Shown in pieces: positions 52,530 through 62,955 of a DNA stretch of 64,000 bases; position 1 is the stretch's first letter, and each line of letters begins with the position of its first letter. A program made the translations under genes and the position numbers. The DNA comes from Ascarosepion bandense (lineage: Eukaryota; Mollusca; Cephalopoda; Sepiida; Sepiidae), in NCBI GenBank assembly GCA_037127315.1, contig JBBBDQ010001294.1, positions 2,081,001 to 2,145,000 on the forward strand, given 5' to 3'. The notes beneath the pieces are model-generated. The model saw only the letters and a list, made by a program, of their open reading frames with translations. It was not told where the DNA came from and searched no databases.

Positions 52530-53345
52530 TTAATCGTTTCACCCCAAGCAGGGCGAGACCGCTAGTAGTGCGTAGTTGCTTACACCGAGAGAAAAAACAG
52601 GACACTGGACGTTTCGAAAAAAGAATTAAAGATGAATTATATTAAAGAGTTAGATGGTAATTGATGCTTCATTTAAACTTTTGGAGATTGTAGCTATCGA
52701 GGAAGCAAGTAAACGAAAGGCGGGAGGTGCGAAAAAAGAAACAATTAAAGTAGAAGAGGCGCTTACATTTAACTATTTCAACGGTAAACGGGTGGTACCT
52801 AGATGCCAGTCTAGTCAGTCAGTCAGTTAAGTGCCATACGTGATACACACTTGGGCGATCATGTCTCGAAAGACTGGGCAGAAGATTATCCCGCAGTAAG
52901 TTGCCATTATTTTCTGCGGTAGCATTGTTGACCACCCAGACTGTAGAACTCAATCTTTCCTGTTATTTAACTCATAACTGGAGGGAAGAGACGGGTTAAT
53001 ACCTTTCCCAAGGGTATTTGTGCGTAAATGAACGCAAGGGATTCTACTGGAATTAGTTGCACGAGTAAATTCATTTAGTAGGGGCACCTGGAAAAAAGGC
53101 TTGTCAGAGCAGTTGCAATGAAAGTATTTGTAGAAAAGACAAAGGAAAACTACATTACGTCTGTGAGAAAGTGACTGATGTTGAGATGCCATTGATTATA
53201 TTGATTACACTGCAGATTCTTCTTTGGATTTTGTCAAGAATCTCAACATGAATAGCAAGAGCACCCGACCAGATATGGCAACAATATTCCATGCATTGAC
53301 GAATTGGCAAATTTATAAATGTGCAAGATAGAATCTGACGAGAAA
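52530..53345 (-). mobile_element. LINE-J truncated copy, split by SINE-A
   Basis: It has the 3' block (plus 'CACCCCAAGCAGGGCGAGAC'), then C-terminal sequence to 52813. After the SINE-A insert (52814-53056), coding continues ('SQHQSLSHRRNVVFLCLFYK', 53192-) to 53345. Old, with frameshifts. Confidence 0.75.
52814..53056 (-). mobile_element. SINE-A nested in LINE-J
   Basis: It starts 'GTCAGTCAGTCAGTTAAGTG' and ends 'GATTCTACTGGAATTAG' on plus. The LINE-J sequence 'GATGCCAGTCTA' is cut from 'GTTGCACGAGTAAATTC' by it. The tRNA-like head is missing. Confidence 0.8.
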
Positions 53346-53609
53346 ACTTTATGGTCTAACCCGTGATTCAACCTTCCGAGAAGTAAATGCAGCTTTTAAT
53401 AGCGTGTCCTTTATATTTTTTATCTAATTTGCTCATTTTACCGAATCTTAATTGATACAGGTTTTTTTTTTTGCAAAAACTCTCAAATTCTTCAAGGAAT
53501 TTTCGATATCTTGAGGTTGGTTGAACCATTAAGTAGACAAGCAGTGAAATAAATGAAAGTCTAAAGATGGCGTTTCCAGATAATAGAAGAACTTCCCATT
53601 CCCTTAGCT

Positions 53610-54727
53610 CAGTGTTTCTTAACGTTTTTAAGCAACGGTACATTTAGGAGCAAATGACAATATCACGGCACGCTTAGGAAAACCTTTAAATATTATTGAA
53701 TAAAACCATGGATTTAAAAAAATACACTAATAAATATTGTTGTGGATTCTTATTGAGAAACCACACAAAATAATAAATAACAAAAACAAATATGGAGATA
53801 GAAAATGTAAGTTATATTGAACGGAAATATACAAACTGGAACACGGGTTAGTCAATTCAGGAATACTAAGAATACTGTTAGTAGGAATCAAACTCAATTT
53901 TGTAGTGAAGCAGTATGTCCGGGTAATGAGTATTTATATCCTTACTGACCAACTAGCGCCGAAACAATTACTCAACTCCACAACTGTCCTTTACAAGTAC
54001 AATTTACTAAGCGCAGCTTAGATGTGGCACAAGGCCGAAAGTATAGGGCACCCAGTGAGGATCGAACTCACTACTTAATTGCAATAGTGCTAGCAAGACA
54101 AGCTTGCTAACCATTACACCACCTTAGGTGCCCTCCGTTACAAGTACTACTGTTCTTTGTATAGGCAGGATTATATGTACACATCAGGCGAGTCCATTCT
54201 TGTGTGTAAAAAGGGGTATTCCACAACAAATGTGAACTTACTTTATTTCAGTGTTTCTATTCAACTATTTGTGCAGCTTGTTTAACTTCTGAAATCTGTG
54301 TCTATTTTCTTTATTTCGCGATTTCTTCACTGTTTGGTCGAATGTGCAATAAGCAGATCGTCATTTCTTCTAAAGTTGAGCGTAGTCTTTCTGGCTTTTT
54401 ATTTCTTATGGCTTTTTAGAGTTGAGAAGCCAAAATTCACATAATTAAACAGTGGAAAATTGCAATAAAACAGATAAAGACTTTTTAGTTAACGTGGAAT
54501 ATTCCTTTTGTATTGAAATCTAAAATTTATCACTGGGTAATGTGGAATGTTATATTTTGAGCTTTCAACCACGAAAAATGGTGGCCAATTCTTTTTTACA
54601 TAATTAAAGTCAAATATTGGAAAAAACATTTATGAAAGGATTTCGAACCCAGTTATACTTGCGCGGCACAATTAAGACGATCCTGCGACACACTAGTGTG
54701 TCTCGGCACGGTGATTGAGAATCACTA
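53610..54727. mobile_element. hAT-like non-autonomous element
   Basis: It starts 'CAGTGTTTCTTAACG' and ends 'GATTGAGAATCACTA', imperfect inverted ends of the hAT type. Outside lie CCTTAGCT (53602-53609) and TCTTAGCT (54728-54735), an 8-bp duplication with one mismatch. The palindrome GACACACTAGTGTGTC (54687-54702) lies near the right end. No transposase frame was seen. It contains a younger SINE-B (54001-54137). Its right end and flank recur in repeat E copies at 38.6 and 56.1 kb. Confidence 0.65.
54001..54137 (-). mobile_element. SINE-B with 10-bp target duplication
   Basis: Flanked by TTACAAGTAC on both sides (53991-54000 and 54138-54147), which fixes the element at 137 bp. Plus-strand order: 'AGCGCAGCTTAGATGTGGC', 'CAGTGAGGATCGAACTCACT' (box B complement), 'CTTGCTAACCATTACACCAC'. 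The perfect duplication and near-consensus body point to a recent insertion. Confidence 0.9.
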
Positions 54728-54739
54728 TCTTAGCTGCTT

Positions 54740-55172
54740 GCTTACGTTGCAGTTGTAATATGCGGACGGGTAGTGTCATAAAGCAATATACACAGTCGAT
54801 TTATTTACCTAAAAATAATGTTTATTATTAATAGCTAAAAAGAATATTAATGAATGATCAACAAAAAAATATAAACCCACCAAAAACATTTCTTCAGATC
54901 AGCAAGATTTGTAAGAACAACACTTAAAGATGTTTGAATAACTAATTATCAAAGCCATCAATAAAACAATTGCTTATTTATGCACATAGACGCATACACA
55001 CATAAATACATTAGACATATCTCTCTATATTTCTAAAATGAGGTAACGTAACTATTTACACTATTTTATGTTATTTAGAGTTGAGAGGTGTAATTCATAT
55101 AAATAAGAAGTAGAAATTGTAATAAAACTGATGAAGTCTTTTTAGCTAATGTGGTATTCTCTTTATATTGGG
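54740..55172 (+). repeat. Repeat E, copy 2
   Basis: 'GTAATATGCGGACGGGTAGT', 'AAAGAATATTAATGAATGAT' and 'TTTTATGTTATTTAGAGTTG' follow the 38-kb copy. The block before it in that copy lies upstream here, within the hAT-like unit. It is broken by repeat D at 55173. Confidence 0.7.
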
Positions 55173-55701
55173 TCCGGGGTATGACGGTAAACTGCATCCG
55201 GTAGCAAGGCCTCTGATTAGGAGGCTGTGAGAAGTATGGAACCACCTCTTAATTGCTGTTGATCCCAGCTCCACCCTGACCCGGAGTGGTAGCACCTGTT
55301 AGGGTCCTAGCTATGGGCAAATAGTAAACCCCGACACTGGGGTCAAAACACTATAAAATAATGAAGACTTTTATAGAAATATGTGCATAAAAATAGACTT
55401 TTACACAAAAATATACATTTTTCAAGAAAAAAATCATAAAATATTTTGAAAGAAAAATATTCTTGCCATAATACATTTTTGAAGGAAAAAAATTATTACC
55501 AGCAATACATTTTTGAATACAAAACTAGAAGACATCTTCAGTTTTCTAAAATAAAAAGAATAAAAACAAAAAAACTTTCATTAAAATCTAAATCAACCTT
55601 CTCTCTATAACTGAACATTAAAAAAAAATCTTAAAATCCCACTTTTTTGGCATTAGATAACCCACAGAGGTTGATATATCGTTAAACAAAACTCAAACTC
55701 C
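55173..55701 (-). mobile_element. Repeat D with 8-bp target duplication, copy 2
   Basis: A 529-bp minus-strand copy flanked by TTATATTG (55165-55172 and 55702-55709). Same ends as copy 1: GGAGTTTGAG at the 5' side and a 'CCCGGACC' 3' side. It split a repeat E copy, so repeat D is the younger of the two. Confidence 0.8.
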
Positions 55702-56270
55702 TTATATTGATATCCAACATGTATCAATGAGTACCGTGGAAATGGAGGCCAGTTCTTCACTTAACTAAAGTCCAATATTACAAGGTACATTTATGAAGAG
55801 TTTTATGCTCAATGATGGAAAACAAGTCTTTCTTGCTTCTTATTTTAACGTTATTTAGAGTCTAGAAGCCAAAAATTCCATAAAAATCCAGTAGATAATT
55901 GCAATAAAACAACGCCTTTTTAGCTAATATGGGATTTTCATTCTTGTAATCGCCAAATGCTTTATTTTGAGCCATTAATCCAATTTTTCATATTCCTGAA
56001 GTCCAATATTAAAAGAAACATTTATGAAGGGATTTCGAATTCAATCATAATTTCACGGCACACTTAAACAGATCGAGTGGCACACTAGTGTTTCTCGGCA
56101 CGATGGTTGAGAATCACTGCATTAGCTGCTTGCTTACGTCGCAAGTGTAATATGCGGACGAGTAGTGTCATGCAGCAAAATACACAGTCGACTTGTTTGC
56201 TTTTAAATAAGCCCTGCCTGCTTCAGTGCAAGCGAATTGATCACTGTAACATTGTACATTAATAAGTCTC
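55702..56270 (+). repeat. Repeat E, further pieces
   Basis: 'CATGTATCAATGAGTACCGT' continues the interrupted copy. A second run of the family follows with 'CGGCACACTTAAACAGATCG', 'GGTTGAGAATCACTG' and 'TAATATGCGGACGAGTAGTG'. Confidence 0.65.
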
Positions 56271-56339
56271 GCAATGTCTTGATAATTTATGATTTACAAA
56301 CAATAGCTTTGAATCGCAGCTAACATAGAGAATATTTTT

Positions 56340-56660
56340 TTCTTCTATTTGCAGTATTTACATTGTTTGGACTGTTGTCACCATCTTTATTGCCATATTC
56401 ACGACATTTAGGCCGTTTTACGCCCCGGCTTTCTTCAGGTGATATATGTTGGAATTCCGAATCCTTTATTTAGTCCACGTGGGTAAATTGTTCTTGTTCC
56501 ATGTGCCATGCTTTTTCTGGATATCTTAGTTTTCAGTTATTTAGTAACTCAACTCTCCAAGTTTTTTTTTTCACCTCTCCTGTGGCCAGGTATGAACTCA
56601 CTTTTTGGGTCAAGTCACTAGATTACTTCAACGTTTTTATTCAATTTGGGGAGATCAATG
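56340..56660 (+). repeat. Repeat F, copy 2
   Basis: 'TATTTACATTGTTTGGACTG', 'CACGACATTTAGGCCGTTTT' and 'CACTTTTTGGGTCAAGTCAC' match 20985-21240 in the same order with an extra internal segment here. Confidence 0.65.
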
Positions 56661-57499
56661 AATTCATTTTGGGGATTTTAAACGTAATGTATCAGTAATC
56701 ATTTTTTACCATAGCTCATATTAAAATATTTTTTTTTCTCAAGCAATTTGTATTTCTGGATTTCATATAGAATGGATGGCCAGCTTAAGAGACTTTTCTC
56801 TTAATAATGTCCGTTTGTTTGAATTACTGAAGATTATTCTAGATGTGATCACGAATTTAATCATTTTGGATTTTTGTAATACAGTCATTCTATATAGCGA
56901 TGTAAGTATGGAGCCAGAAAATAAATTTGAGTGGTCAGATTTTAAGACGGAGGTGGAGTAAATCAGATATTGAGTTTTACTGACTACGTACTTCTTTAAT
57001 TGAATTTTATAAAAGCATTATTGTTATTTTGTATTTGTTATTAAATGTTACAGAATGTGAAAGGCAGGACCAGAACAGTCAGCAATTGGCTGGTTGAAAG
57101 GCTATTCTGACAGTGATGAGTTGAATATAAGTCCAAAACGGCTCGAATTTCACAGAGAGTCTTTACAATTCTGAAACGTCAATACGCCTCCCACACTCAG
57201 GTTTGCTACCGCCTAAGACTACCCGCTAAGGACTATGAGCAAATGTGCGACATGCGTTCCTGTGAGGTATTTTCCTCCCACTACCTCTTAGGATCCAAGC
57301 TACGTCTCTTTATAAGACGAATAACAAAAAAGAAATGGTCATTTTCGTTGATACCGTTTTATGTCGAAGCATGGGTATCCAGAGATAATTCAGAACGCAA
57401 CATCTATTGAAAAAAAATTATCTTGTAGTGAAACGTCACGAATTTGTTTTTTTTTTTATTTTCTAGAATGAAATATGAATCTTTTCTACAAAAAGCTTT

Positions 57500-57500
<1 letters not shown>
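56661..57500. other. No gene recognised
   Basis: Short frames only. 57060-57320 is less AT-rich but not assignable. Confidence 0.4.
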
Positions 57501-57503
<3 letters not shown>

Positions 57504-57545
<42 letters not shown>

Positions 57546-57546
57546 G
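57504..57546. repeat. (CTAT)n microsatellite
   Basis: About eleven tetranucleotide units. Confidence 0.95.
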
Positions 57547-57573
57547 AAGAGTTCTAATTTATTTTGACAATGT

Positions 57574-57880
57574 CAGTAAGTCAGTTAAGTGCCATACATG
57601 ATACACGCTTGGGCGATCATGTCTCTTTCGAAACATGACTGACTAGGCAGAAGATTTTCCCACCGTAGTTTGCCATTACTATTTTCGGTAGACCGGTTTC
57701 CAACTAAGGCTATAAAACCTAATCTGTCTTGCTATTCAACCCATAGCTGCAGGGAAAAAGATAGGTTAATACCTTTACCAAGCGTATTTGTGCGTAAGTG
57801 AATGTAACGAATTCGACTGGAATTCGAACTCAGTTCTCCAATTTCTTATTCCGATTTGATATCTATTACACCACAACACT
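57574..57880 (-). mobile_element. SINE-A, full length
   Basis: A complete minus-strand copy of about 305 bp from 'GTCAGTTAAGTGCCATACAT' to the head 'CTATTACACCACAACAC'. Box B survives as 'GGAATTCGAACTCAGTTC' (complement). Confidence 0.85.
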
Positions 57881-57939
57881 TATTTAAAAAGTACAAAGAC
57901 AAAATACTTCAGTTCAACTCAATATTTTTTTTGTGGGTG

Positions 57940-58350
57940 ATCGTAGCTCTCCACGAACTTATATCCCTTCGAGCCCGAAGCAATGCTTGACTCTTACTTT
58001 TCCAGGTTCTGCTATCCATTTACACAAACTCATTAGCTAAATTGCTAATTGTTTTCCTCTGTTCCTCTTCTCTTCAACGTCCAGCGTGTATCGGATTCTT
58101 ATAAACCCCTTTCCTCATTATGCACCCAAAAAATTTCAACTATCGTTTTATAAACCTCAGAAAAAAAGGCGATTTGTTTCCATTAACTTTACAACGTCTG
58201 CGTTACTCACATGTTCTATCCGTGTTATTCTCAACATCCTTCTGTACTACATCTCTGCTGCCTCATGTTTTCTCTTCATCTGTGAGGGGGAATTGTCAAT
58301 CATTCACTCTCATATACGAGGACTGATATTAAATCGTAATTCAGCACTCC
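57940..58350 (-). mobile_element. LINE-R-like fragment, old
   Basis: Minus-strand sequence around 'GCTCTCCACGAACTTATAT', 'CATCCTTCTGTACTACATCT' and 'CAATCATTCACTCTCATATA' (plus strand) follows LINE-R order but is diverged enough to be a related subfamily. Confidence 0.5.
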
Positions 58351-58679
58351 TTCCTTCGGCTCTGAGAAATTTTTCCTGTTTATTAATACTTTTCTTAGAT
58401 TTAGGAAGGCACATTTTGCTATTCTAATGAACCTTCAGATTTGTTGACAAATTTATTTGTCCTCTATTAAAACAATTCCCAGACATTTCAATTTCGATAC
58501 TTACTTTTTCATATATTTTCATACGAGAAAGCACGTTATCTTGCGTGAACAACAGTCTGAACAAAGCCAGAACGCTCAAACCCTCGGTCAAGATGACTGG
58601 GGTCAACCAATGGTTTGTTTTTCAGACACTTTCCAAAAAGGCCACATGCTGGAATCGCCTCCTCCAGACCGATAATATC

Positions 58680-58775
58680 AAGAAGTCACCTTACTGACAA
58701 ATCGACCATGGTGAGATTCGAACCCAGGCGTCATGGTCAGAAAGCAAACGTTCTAACAGCTCAGCCACGCGCATA
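58680..58775 (-). mobile_element. tRNA-derived SINE fragment (third type)
   Basis: The minus strand reads 'GCGTGGCTGAGCTGTTAGAA' (box A) and 'TGGGTTCGAATCTCACCATG' (box B), spaced as in a tRNA. The stems do not all pair, and it differs from SINE-A, SINE-B and SINE-HH. A true tRNA gene is unlikely. Confidence 0.6.
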
Positions 58776-60080
58776 TAAGATACATACATACATACATGCA
58801 TGCATCTATACATACATAAGAATACAGAGATATCCAATTATAGGGTAGGAATGGATGGAATAAAATTCCGTATCCAAAGAAACAAATTCTAAGTAAAATA
58901 AAATGAATAGATAGATAGATAGATAGATTCTGTGCTGGTTTAGTTGCATTTCTTTTATTATGTTTTCCATGAGATTCCTTTTGAGGAGAGAGAGAAAAGA
59001 CCACCGTAATTGTAACTGTCTGTCGTCAGTGATAATGCAAACCAGCCAGAGCATAGCTGAGAAAAGAGCATAGTGTGGCCTCAGGATTGCTCACCGGAAA
59101 TACATGCAGGGACACTTACCCATGCGCGACATGTCGGTACAAGTATCCCAAGTATCCTCTCTAAGCTCTACCAAAAAGATAGGGCTCCTAATAATCAGTT
59201 GAACTGCCAATTCGATACCCACACAATGAAAAGTCACAGCTACAGGTTAGTCTGATCACCAAGAAGTTAATACACTTAAGTCATTGTGGCCTTGCTAGAA
59301 GAAAGAAAGAGAGACAGTAAACAATTATCCTGAACAGGGAACAAGGGATGAATCTTTACACCTGTTTAATAGACATAGAAGGAGTGCGGTCCGGACGCAA
59401 GGCCAGCTTCTCTTCTCTTATTAATCTGTAAAGAAAAAAAGCCCATGAAATACAAAAGAATTCATACTAAGTAATGACTGATGTCACCACTAACTAAACA
59501 AATCGGGATGATAAAACTAAGTTCAATCTTGTCTCGTCAATTTCTCAGCATTGCTAAGCAACAGTAGATAAACATATTCTAAATTAAACAAGTTGAGTAG
59601 GAAAGAGCTGAAGTAAAATGTTAATAGTAATGTAGGGAATAAAATACACGACAGAAGTGAAAAAAATCAGAAACAAAAGCAACAAAAAATTTAAAAATAT
59701 TAAAACTTAAAAAATAATACAAGTATTTAAAACTGCAACAACAACAAGGCACAAAGCACTGTTACTTATTTTTAAAAGACATTACAAATGCTTCATGCCA
59801 ATCTTTAAATTTGACCTTTTTATGAAGAGAGTTGGCGGACATTTTCAATAGTGGTTTGGTGAAAATTAAGCTGCCTTAGAAATGGATCTCAAGTTTCCAC
59901 AGCCAAAGTCACACATTCGATATTGGTGGTGAAAGTGGTACCAAGGTGGAGTATCTTTTACACGTCAAGTTTAGTGGGTGAATGTTCATTCAACTGGTGG
60001 TCTGCATTTCCTTTTTGATTTTTTCTTATTCGGCCTTTACCAAAGAATTAGAGTAATCCGCCAATCACAAGTTATTCAAA
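58776..60080. other. No gene; repeat G piece at 59310-59400
   Basis: A (CATA)n tract at 58783-58816 and a (GATA)n tract at 58906-58928. 'GAACAGGGAACAAGGGATGA' with 'ACACCTGTTTAATAGACATA' is a repeat G end. The rest is unassigned. Confidence 0.5.
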
Positions 60081-60083
60081 AAC

Positions 60084-60088
<5 letters not shown>

Positions 60089-60160
<72 letters not shown>

Positions 60161-60162
60161 GT
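60089..60162. repeat. (CA)n(TA)n microsatellite
   Basis: It abuts the Penelope-associated repeat that follows. Confidence 0.95.
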
Positions 60163-60335
60163 TATGTGCATTAATAAATTTACATATGGGAATAGCACAT
60201 GCATAAAAGCATTCTTTTGGTGTCAATAAAATAGTGCTCAATATACTATAAACAGAGTTATTACGAACTTTTCGTAATATATACCTGATGATTGTGTAAC
60301 GCATGAAACTTCGAGTCATGCCCTTGATGTAGGAT
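60163..60335 (+). repeat. Penelope-associated terminal repeat with hammerhead-like core
   Basis: 'CATATGGGAATAGCACATGC', 'AAAATAGTGCTCAATATACT' and the core block at 60287-60325, followed by a (GATA)n tract (60338-60368). Related copies: 17570-17705 and 31540-31680. Confidence 0.55.
60287..60325 (+). ncRNA. Hammerhead-like core (second family)
   Basis: CTGATGA starts at 60287. A 4-bp stem II (TGTG/CGCA around TAA) carries a U-U where the closing G-C is usual. GAAA follows, then stem III ACT/AGT around TCG, and a GTC cleavage triplet. All core bases are in place, but stem I is not evident, so this is weaker than the SINE-HH ribozymes. Hammerheads are known in Penelope-like elements (established), which supports the reading. 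Confidence 0.45.
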
Positions 60336-60429
60336 AAAATAGATAGATAGATAGATAGATAGATAGATTACGTTAATTTTTTCTAAATAAAATATCGATT
60401 AAAATATAGTTCTTCAAATTCTTCTATGT

Positions 60430-60945
60430 GTTTTGTTCTTTCAAGACGTAGGCGATCATGGCCTTCTACATCTCCGTATCCCTTGTGGCTCTTAGCATGC
60501 TTTCTCCTTTTACACTACGCAACCCCCGTTCTGTCATCCATCTGCTCAGGCCCGTCAAATATGTTATCCGCTGCTTTCCCCTGTCTCTTTTTCCTTCTAT
60601 CTGGTCTGTTAGTATCAGGTTCTCCAAGTCCTCCTTCCTCATTGCATGTCCCAGGAATTTTAGTTGTCTCTTCCTGATTCTTAATATTAATTTCCTTTTA
60701 GTTTCCATCCTTTCAAAACCTCATCATTGCTCACGTGCTCGATCCACGATATCAGCAGCATCCTTCTGTAGAACTACATTTCAGTTGCTTCTAGTTTTTC
60801 CTTCATCCAACATTCACTGTCATATTTAAGTACTGATAGTAGCATTTGTTTTTAGTGAAAGTTTCCTTTCTCTTACTACTTTACTCACCTCCTGGAATGC
60901 GTTCTTCGCCATGCTAATTCGCCTTCGGATCTCTGATAGTTCTTC
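60430..60945 (-). mobile_element. LINE-R 3' fragment
   Basis: Minus-strand frame 60708-60466: 'RKLILRIRKRQLKFLGHAM' and 'GLRSVKGESMLRATRDTEM'. Upstream are 'RRISMAKNAFQE' and 'RERKLSLKTN'. Its 5' edge joins the (GAA)n tail of the next copy at about 60947. Confidence 0.8.
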
Positions 60946-61324
60946 TTCTTCTTCTTCTATGTGCCCTGTCCCTTCAGGACGTAGACGATCATGGTTCTCC
61001 ACGTCTCCCTATCCCTTGTGGCTCTTAGTATGTTTGCTCCTGTTGCTCCTGGCAACTCCCATTCCGTCATCCACCTGATCAGACCCTGCAAATATGTTAT
61101 CCACTGCCTTCCTATGTCTCTCCTTCCTTCTATCTGACCAGTCAGTATCAGGTTCTCCAGGCTCTCCTTCTTCATTGCATGTCCCAGGAACTTTAGTTGT
61201 CTCTTCCTGATGCTCAGCATCAATTTTCTTTTTGTTGCCATTCTTTCCAACACTTCATCGTTGCTTGCATGCTCAGTCCACGATATCCGTAGCATCCTTC
61301 TGTAGAACCACATTTCGGCCACTT
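60946..61324 (-). mobile_element. LINE-R 3' fragment with (GAA)n tail
   Basis: A 121-codon frame (61322-60957) is fully open: 'EMWFYRRMLRISWTEHASN', 'KRQLKFLGHAMKKESLENL' and 'VYVLKGQGT' then a stop followed directly by the GAAGAA tail. This is the best-kept LINE-R end. It begins right where the gypsy pol is cut. Confidence 0.85.
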
Positions 61325-61970
61325 CCAGTTTTATGACTGATTTCTCAAGGGGAATATTTGTTAGTTGTTTTCAGAGAATATGTAAGCGGTTTGGGAAAAT
61401 TGCTAAATGTCTTCTTCTAACACGTGTTTGTAATGTTTGATAGTTGTTACCTGCCAAAAGTGCTGTATCTGTTGTGCTCTAGACAATTTTGTTGAAAAAA
61501 AATTATACCTATGTCGTTTCTCTGCTTAGGATTTGTTTCAATACGGCAGTTATTGCATCTACTGATGCATCTAATGCAACTTAAAATTTTGGCTCGGGAT
61601 CGATGTACTACAATTTGGAGCAATTCTGTAATTCCTCTTTAGCTTTGTCGCGTACTAGTTTCACTTTATTCTCCCAATTCATTTATCAATGTTCTATAAG
61701 TGTTGTTATCAGTTAGTGCTGGTCTGATTTACGTGGAAGGGGTATTCGTTGATGAACAATTAGTGAATAGAGACGTTAAGACGGTACATTCTTTGGGTCG
61801 TGTTTTTTCCAACAGTGTCGTCAGTGGTGCGAGTAACTGTGAATAGTGCGGTAGGAAGCATCGGTAGCAGAACAGAATTCCAACAAATCACTTTAATTTG
61901 TAGTTTGGCATCGAAAAAGAACACATGGCGTCTACTTTCTCAGGCAAAGGTCTTATAATTGTGTTGTCTA
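61325..61970 (-). pseudogene. Ty3/gypsy connection and RNase H remnants
   Basis: In shifting frames: 'LPHYSQLLAPLTTLLEKT' (connection), 'LDASVDAITAVLKQILS' (RNase H start with Asp), 'KLSRAQQ' and 'KPLTYSLKTTNKYSP' (RNase H end). RNase H would remove the RNA template. Multiple stops and a 110-bp duplicated linker segment make it non-functional. Confidence 0.7.
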
Positions 61971-62019
61971 TCTTGAGACCTAGAAAAGATAAAGATGAAA
62001 TATCTAAATGCCTTTAAAT

Positions 62020-62342
62020 TTTAATGCGTAACATTGCAAATGTTGTAAAAATTGGTCGGATGTGAGACCCGGGTTCTGTTGTGTCGGTAAAACTCTGAAA
62101 TCGTTGTGCTGCTTTTATTTTTTTTTAGATCAAAAGGAATTTTTAAATATTTGGAAAGTCCAAATGGTGTTGTTATGATGTTGTTTTCGATGTCTTCTTC
62201 CGCAGCAGACGTTTGTTTGTATGCTTGGATCAGATCTATTTTAGAGAATACTGTTTTCTGTAGTAATGCTATCATCCCTTCTCGGAAATACCAGTTGAAA
62301 CCTCAGCCTTCACATCTATCTACCTACCTATCTCAGTTTTCA

Positions 62343-62392
<50 letters not shown>

Positions 62393-62955
62393 ACACATAC
62401 ATACAGACACACATATGCATAAATATCCAACGAAATACAAAATCATCGCAACATTTCGCTACATTACATAACTACATTTCAATGACATAGAGAAATGACA
62501 TCTACAGACATTTTCTATCAGAGTGGAGTCCGTTCGCCTGTGTTTCGTGATTCATATCTCTCCTGAACGAGTTGTTTAATATTCAGGGTCGTTTTAAAAA
62601 TTGTTTCCTCCAACCTGTCCATGTTTGATTTTCAGGGCCTTGTTGAAGTGTTCTGTAGATGTTGGACGAGATATCTACTCGGTGTTGTTATTCTGTTCAG
62701 CGCTCGGTAATTTCCACAGGGTCTCCAATCTGGGCTGCTTTTCTTTGGCACTATGTCTAACAGCAACTCCCAAGGACTATTGGACCAACGGACTATATAT
62801 AAATAAACCATCCGTTGGAATTTCCGCTTTGGCGATTTTAATTTTATCCGGTGATAACCGCCGTGGAGCTGCTTGTATCGTTTGTCCAGTGGTGATTATT
62901 CGATGCACCGAATTATGTTTTGCATTTTCATTCTGTGTCAGTATTGTGGAGTAGT
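62020..62955 (-). pseudogene. Ty3/gypsy reverse transcriptase, interrupted
   Basis: N-terminal part (about 62935-62646): 'RRLSPDKIKIAKAEFQRM', 'SPWELLLDIVPKKSSPDWR' and 'PCGNYRALNRITTPSRYLV' match the gypsy RT start. Then a break. The next part (62275-62021) has 'KTVFSKIDLIQAYKQ' (motif A with Asp) and 'TTPFGLSKYLKIPFDLKK'. The YVDD-box region was not found. The inserted piece (62276-62645) includes a (CTAT)n tract. Clearly dead. Confidence 0.8.
62276..62645. other. Foreign insert inside gypsy RT
   Basis: It contains (CTAT)n at 62345-62390 and, on the minus strand, a frame with 'FKTTLNIKQLVQERYESRNT'. That frame is not part of gypsy RT and belongs to another repeat I cannot name. Confidence 0.5.

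Noticed and set aside
58086..58427. Plus-strand frame of 113 codons with hydrophobic segments
   Set aside because: It overlaps an old LINE-R-like copy on the minus strand; most likely its antisense shadow.
58701..58770. Possible functional tRNA gene on the minus strand
   Set aside because: The boxes are well spaced, but an acceptor stem could not be formed and there is no terminator; a SINE head is more likely.
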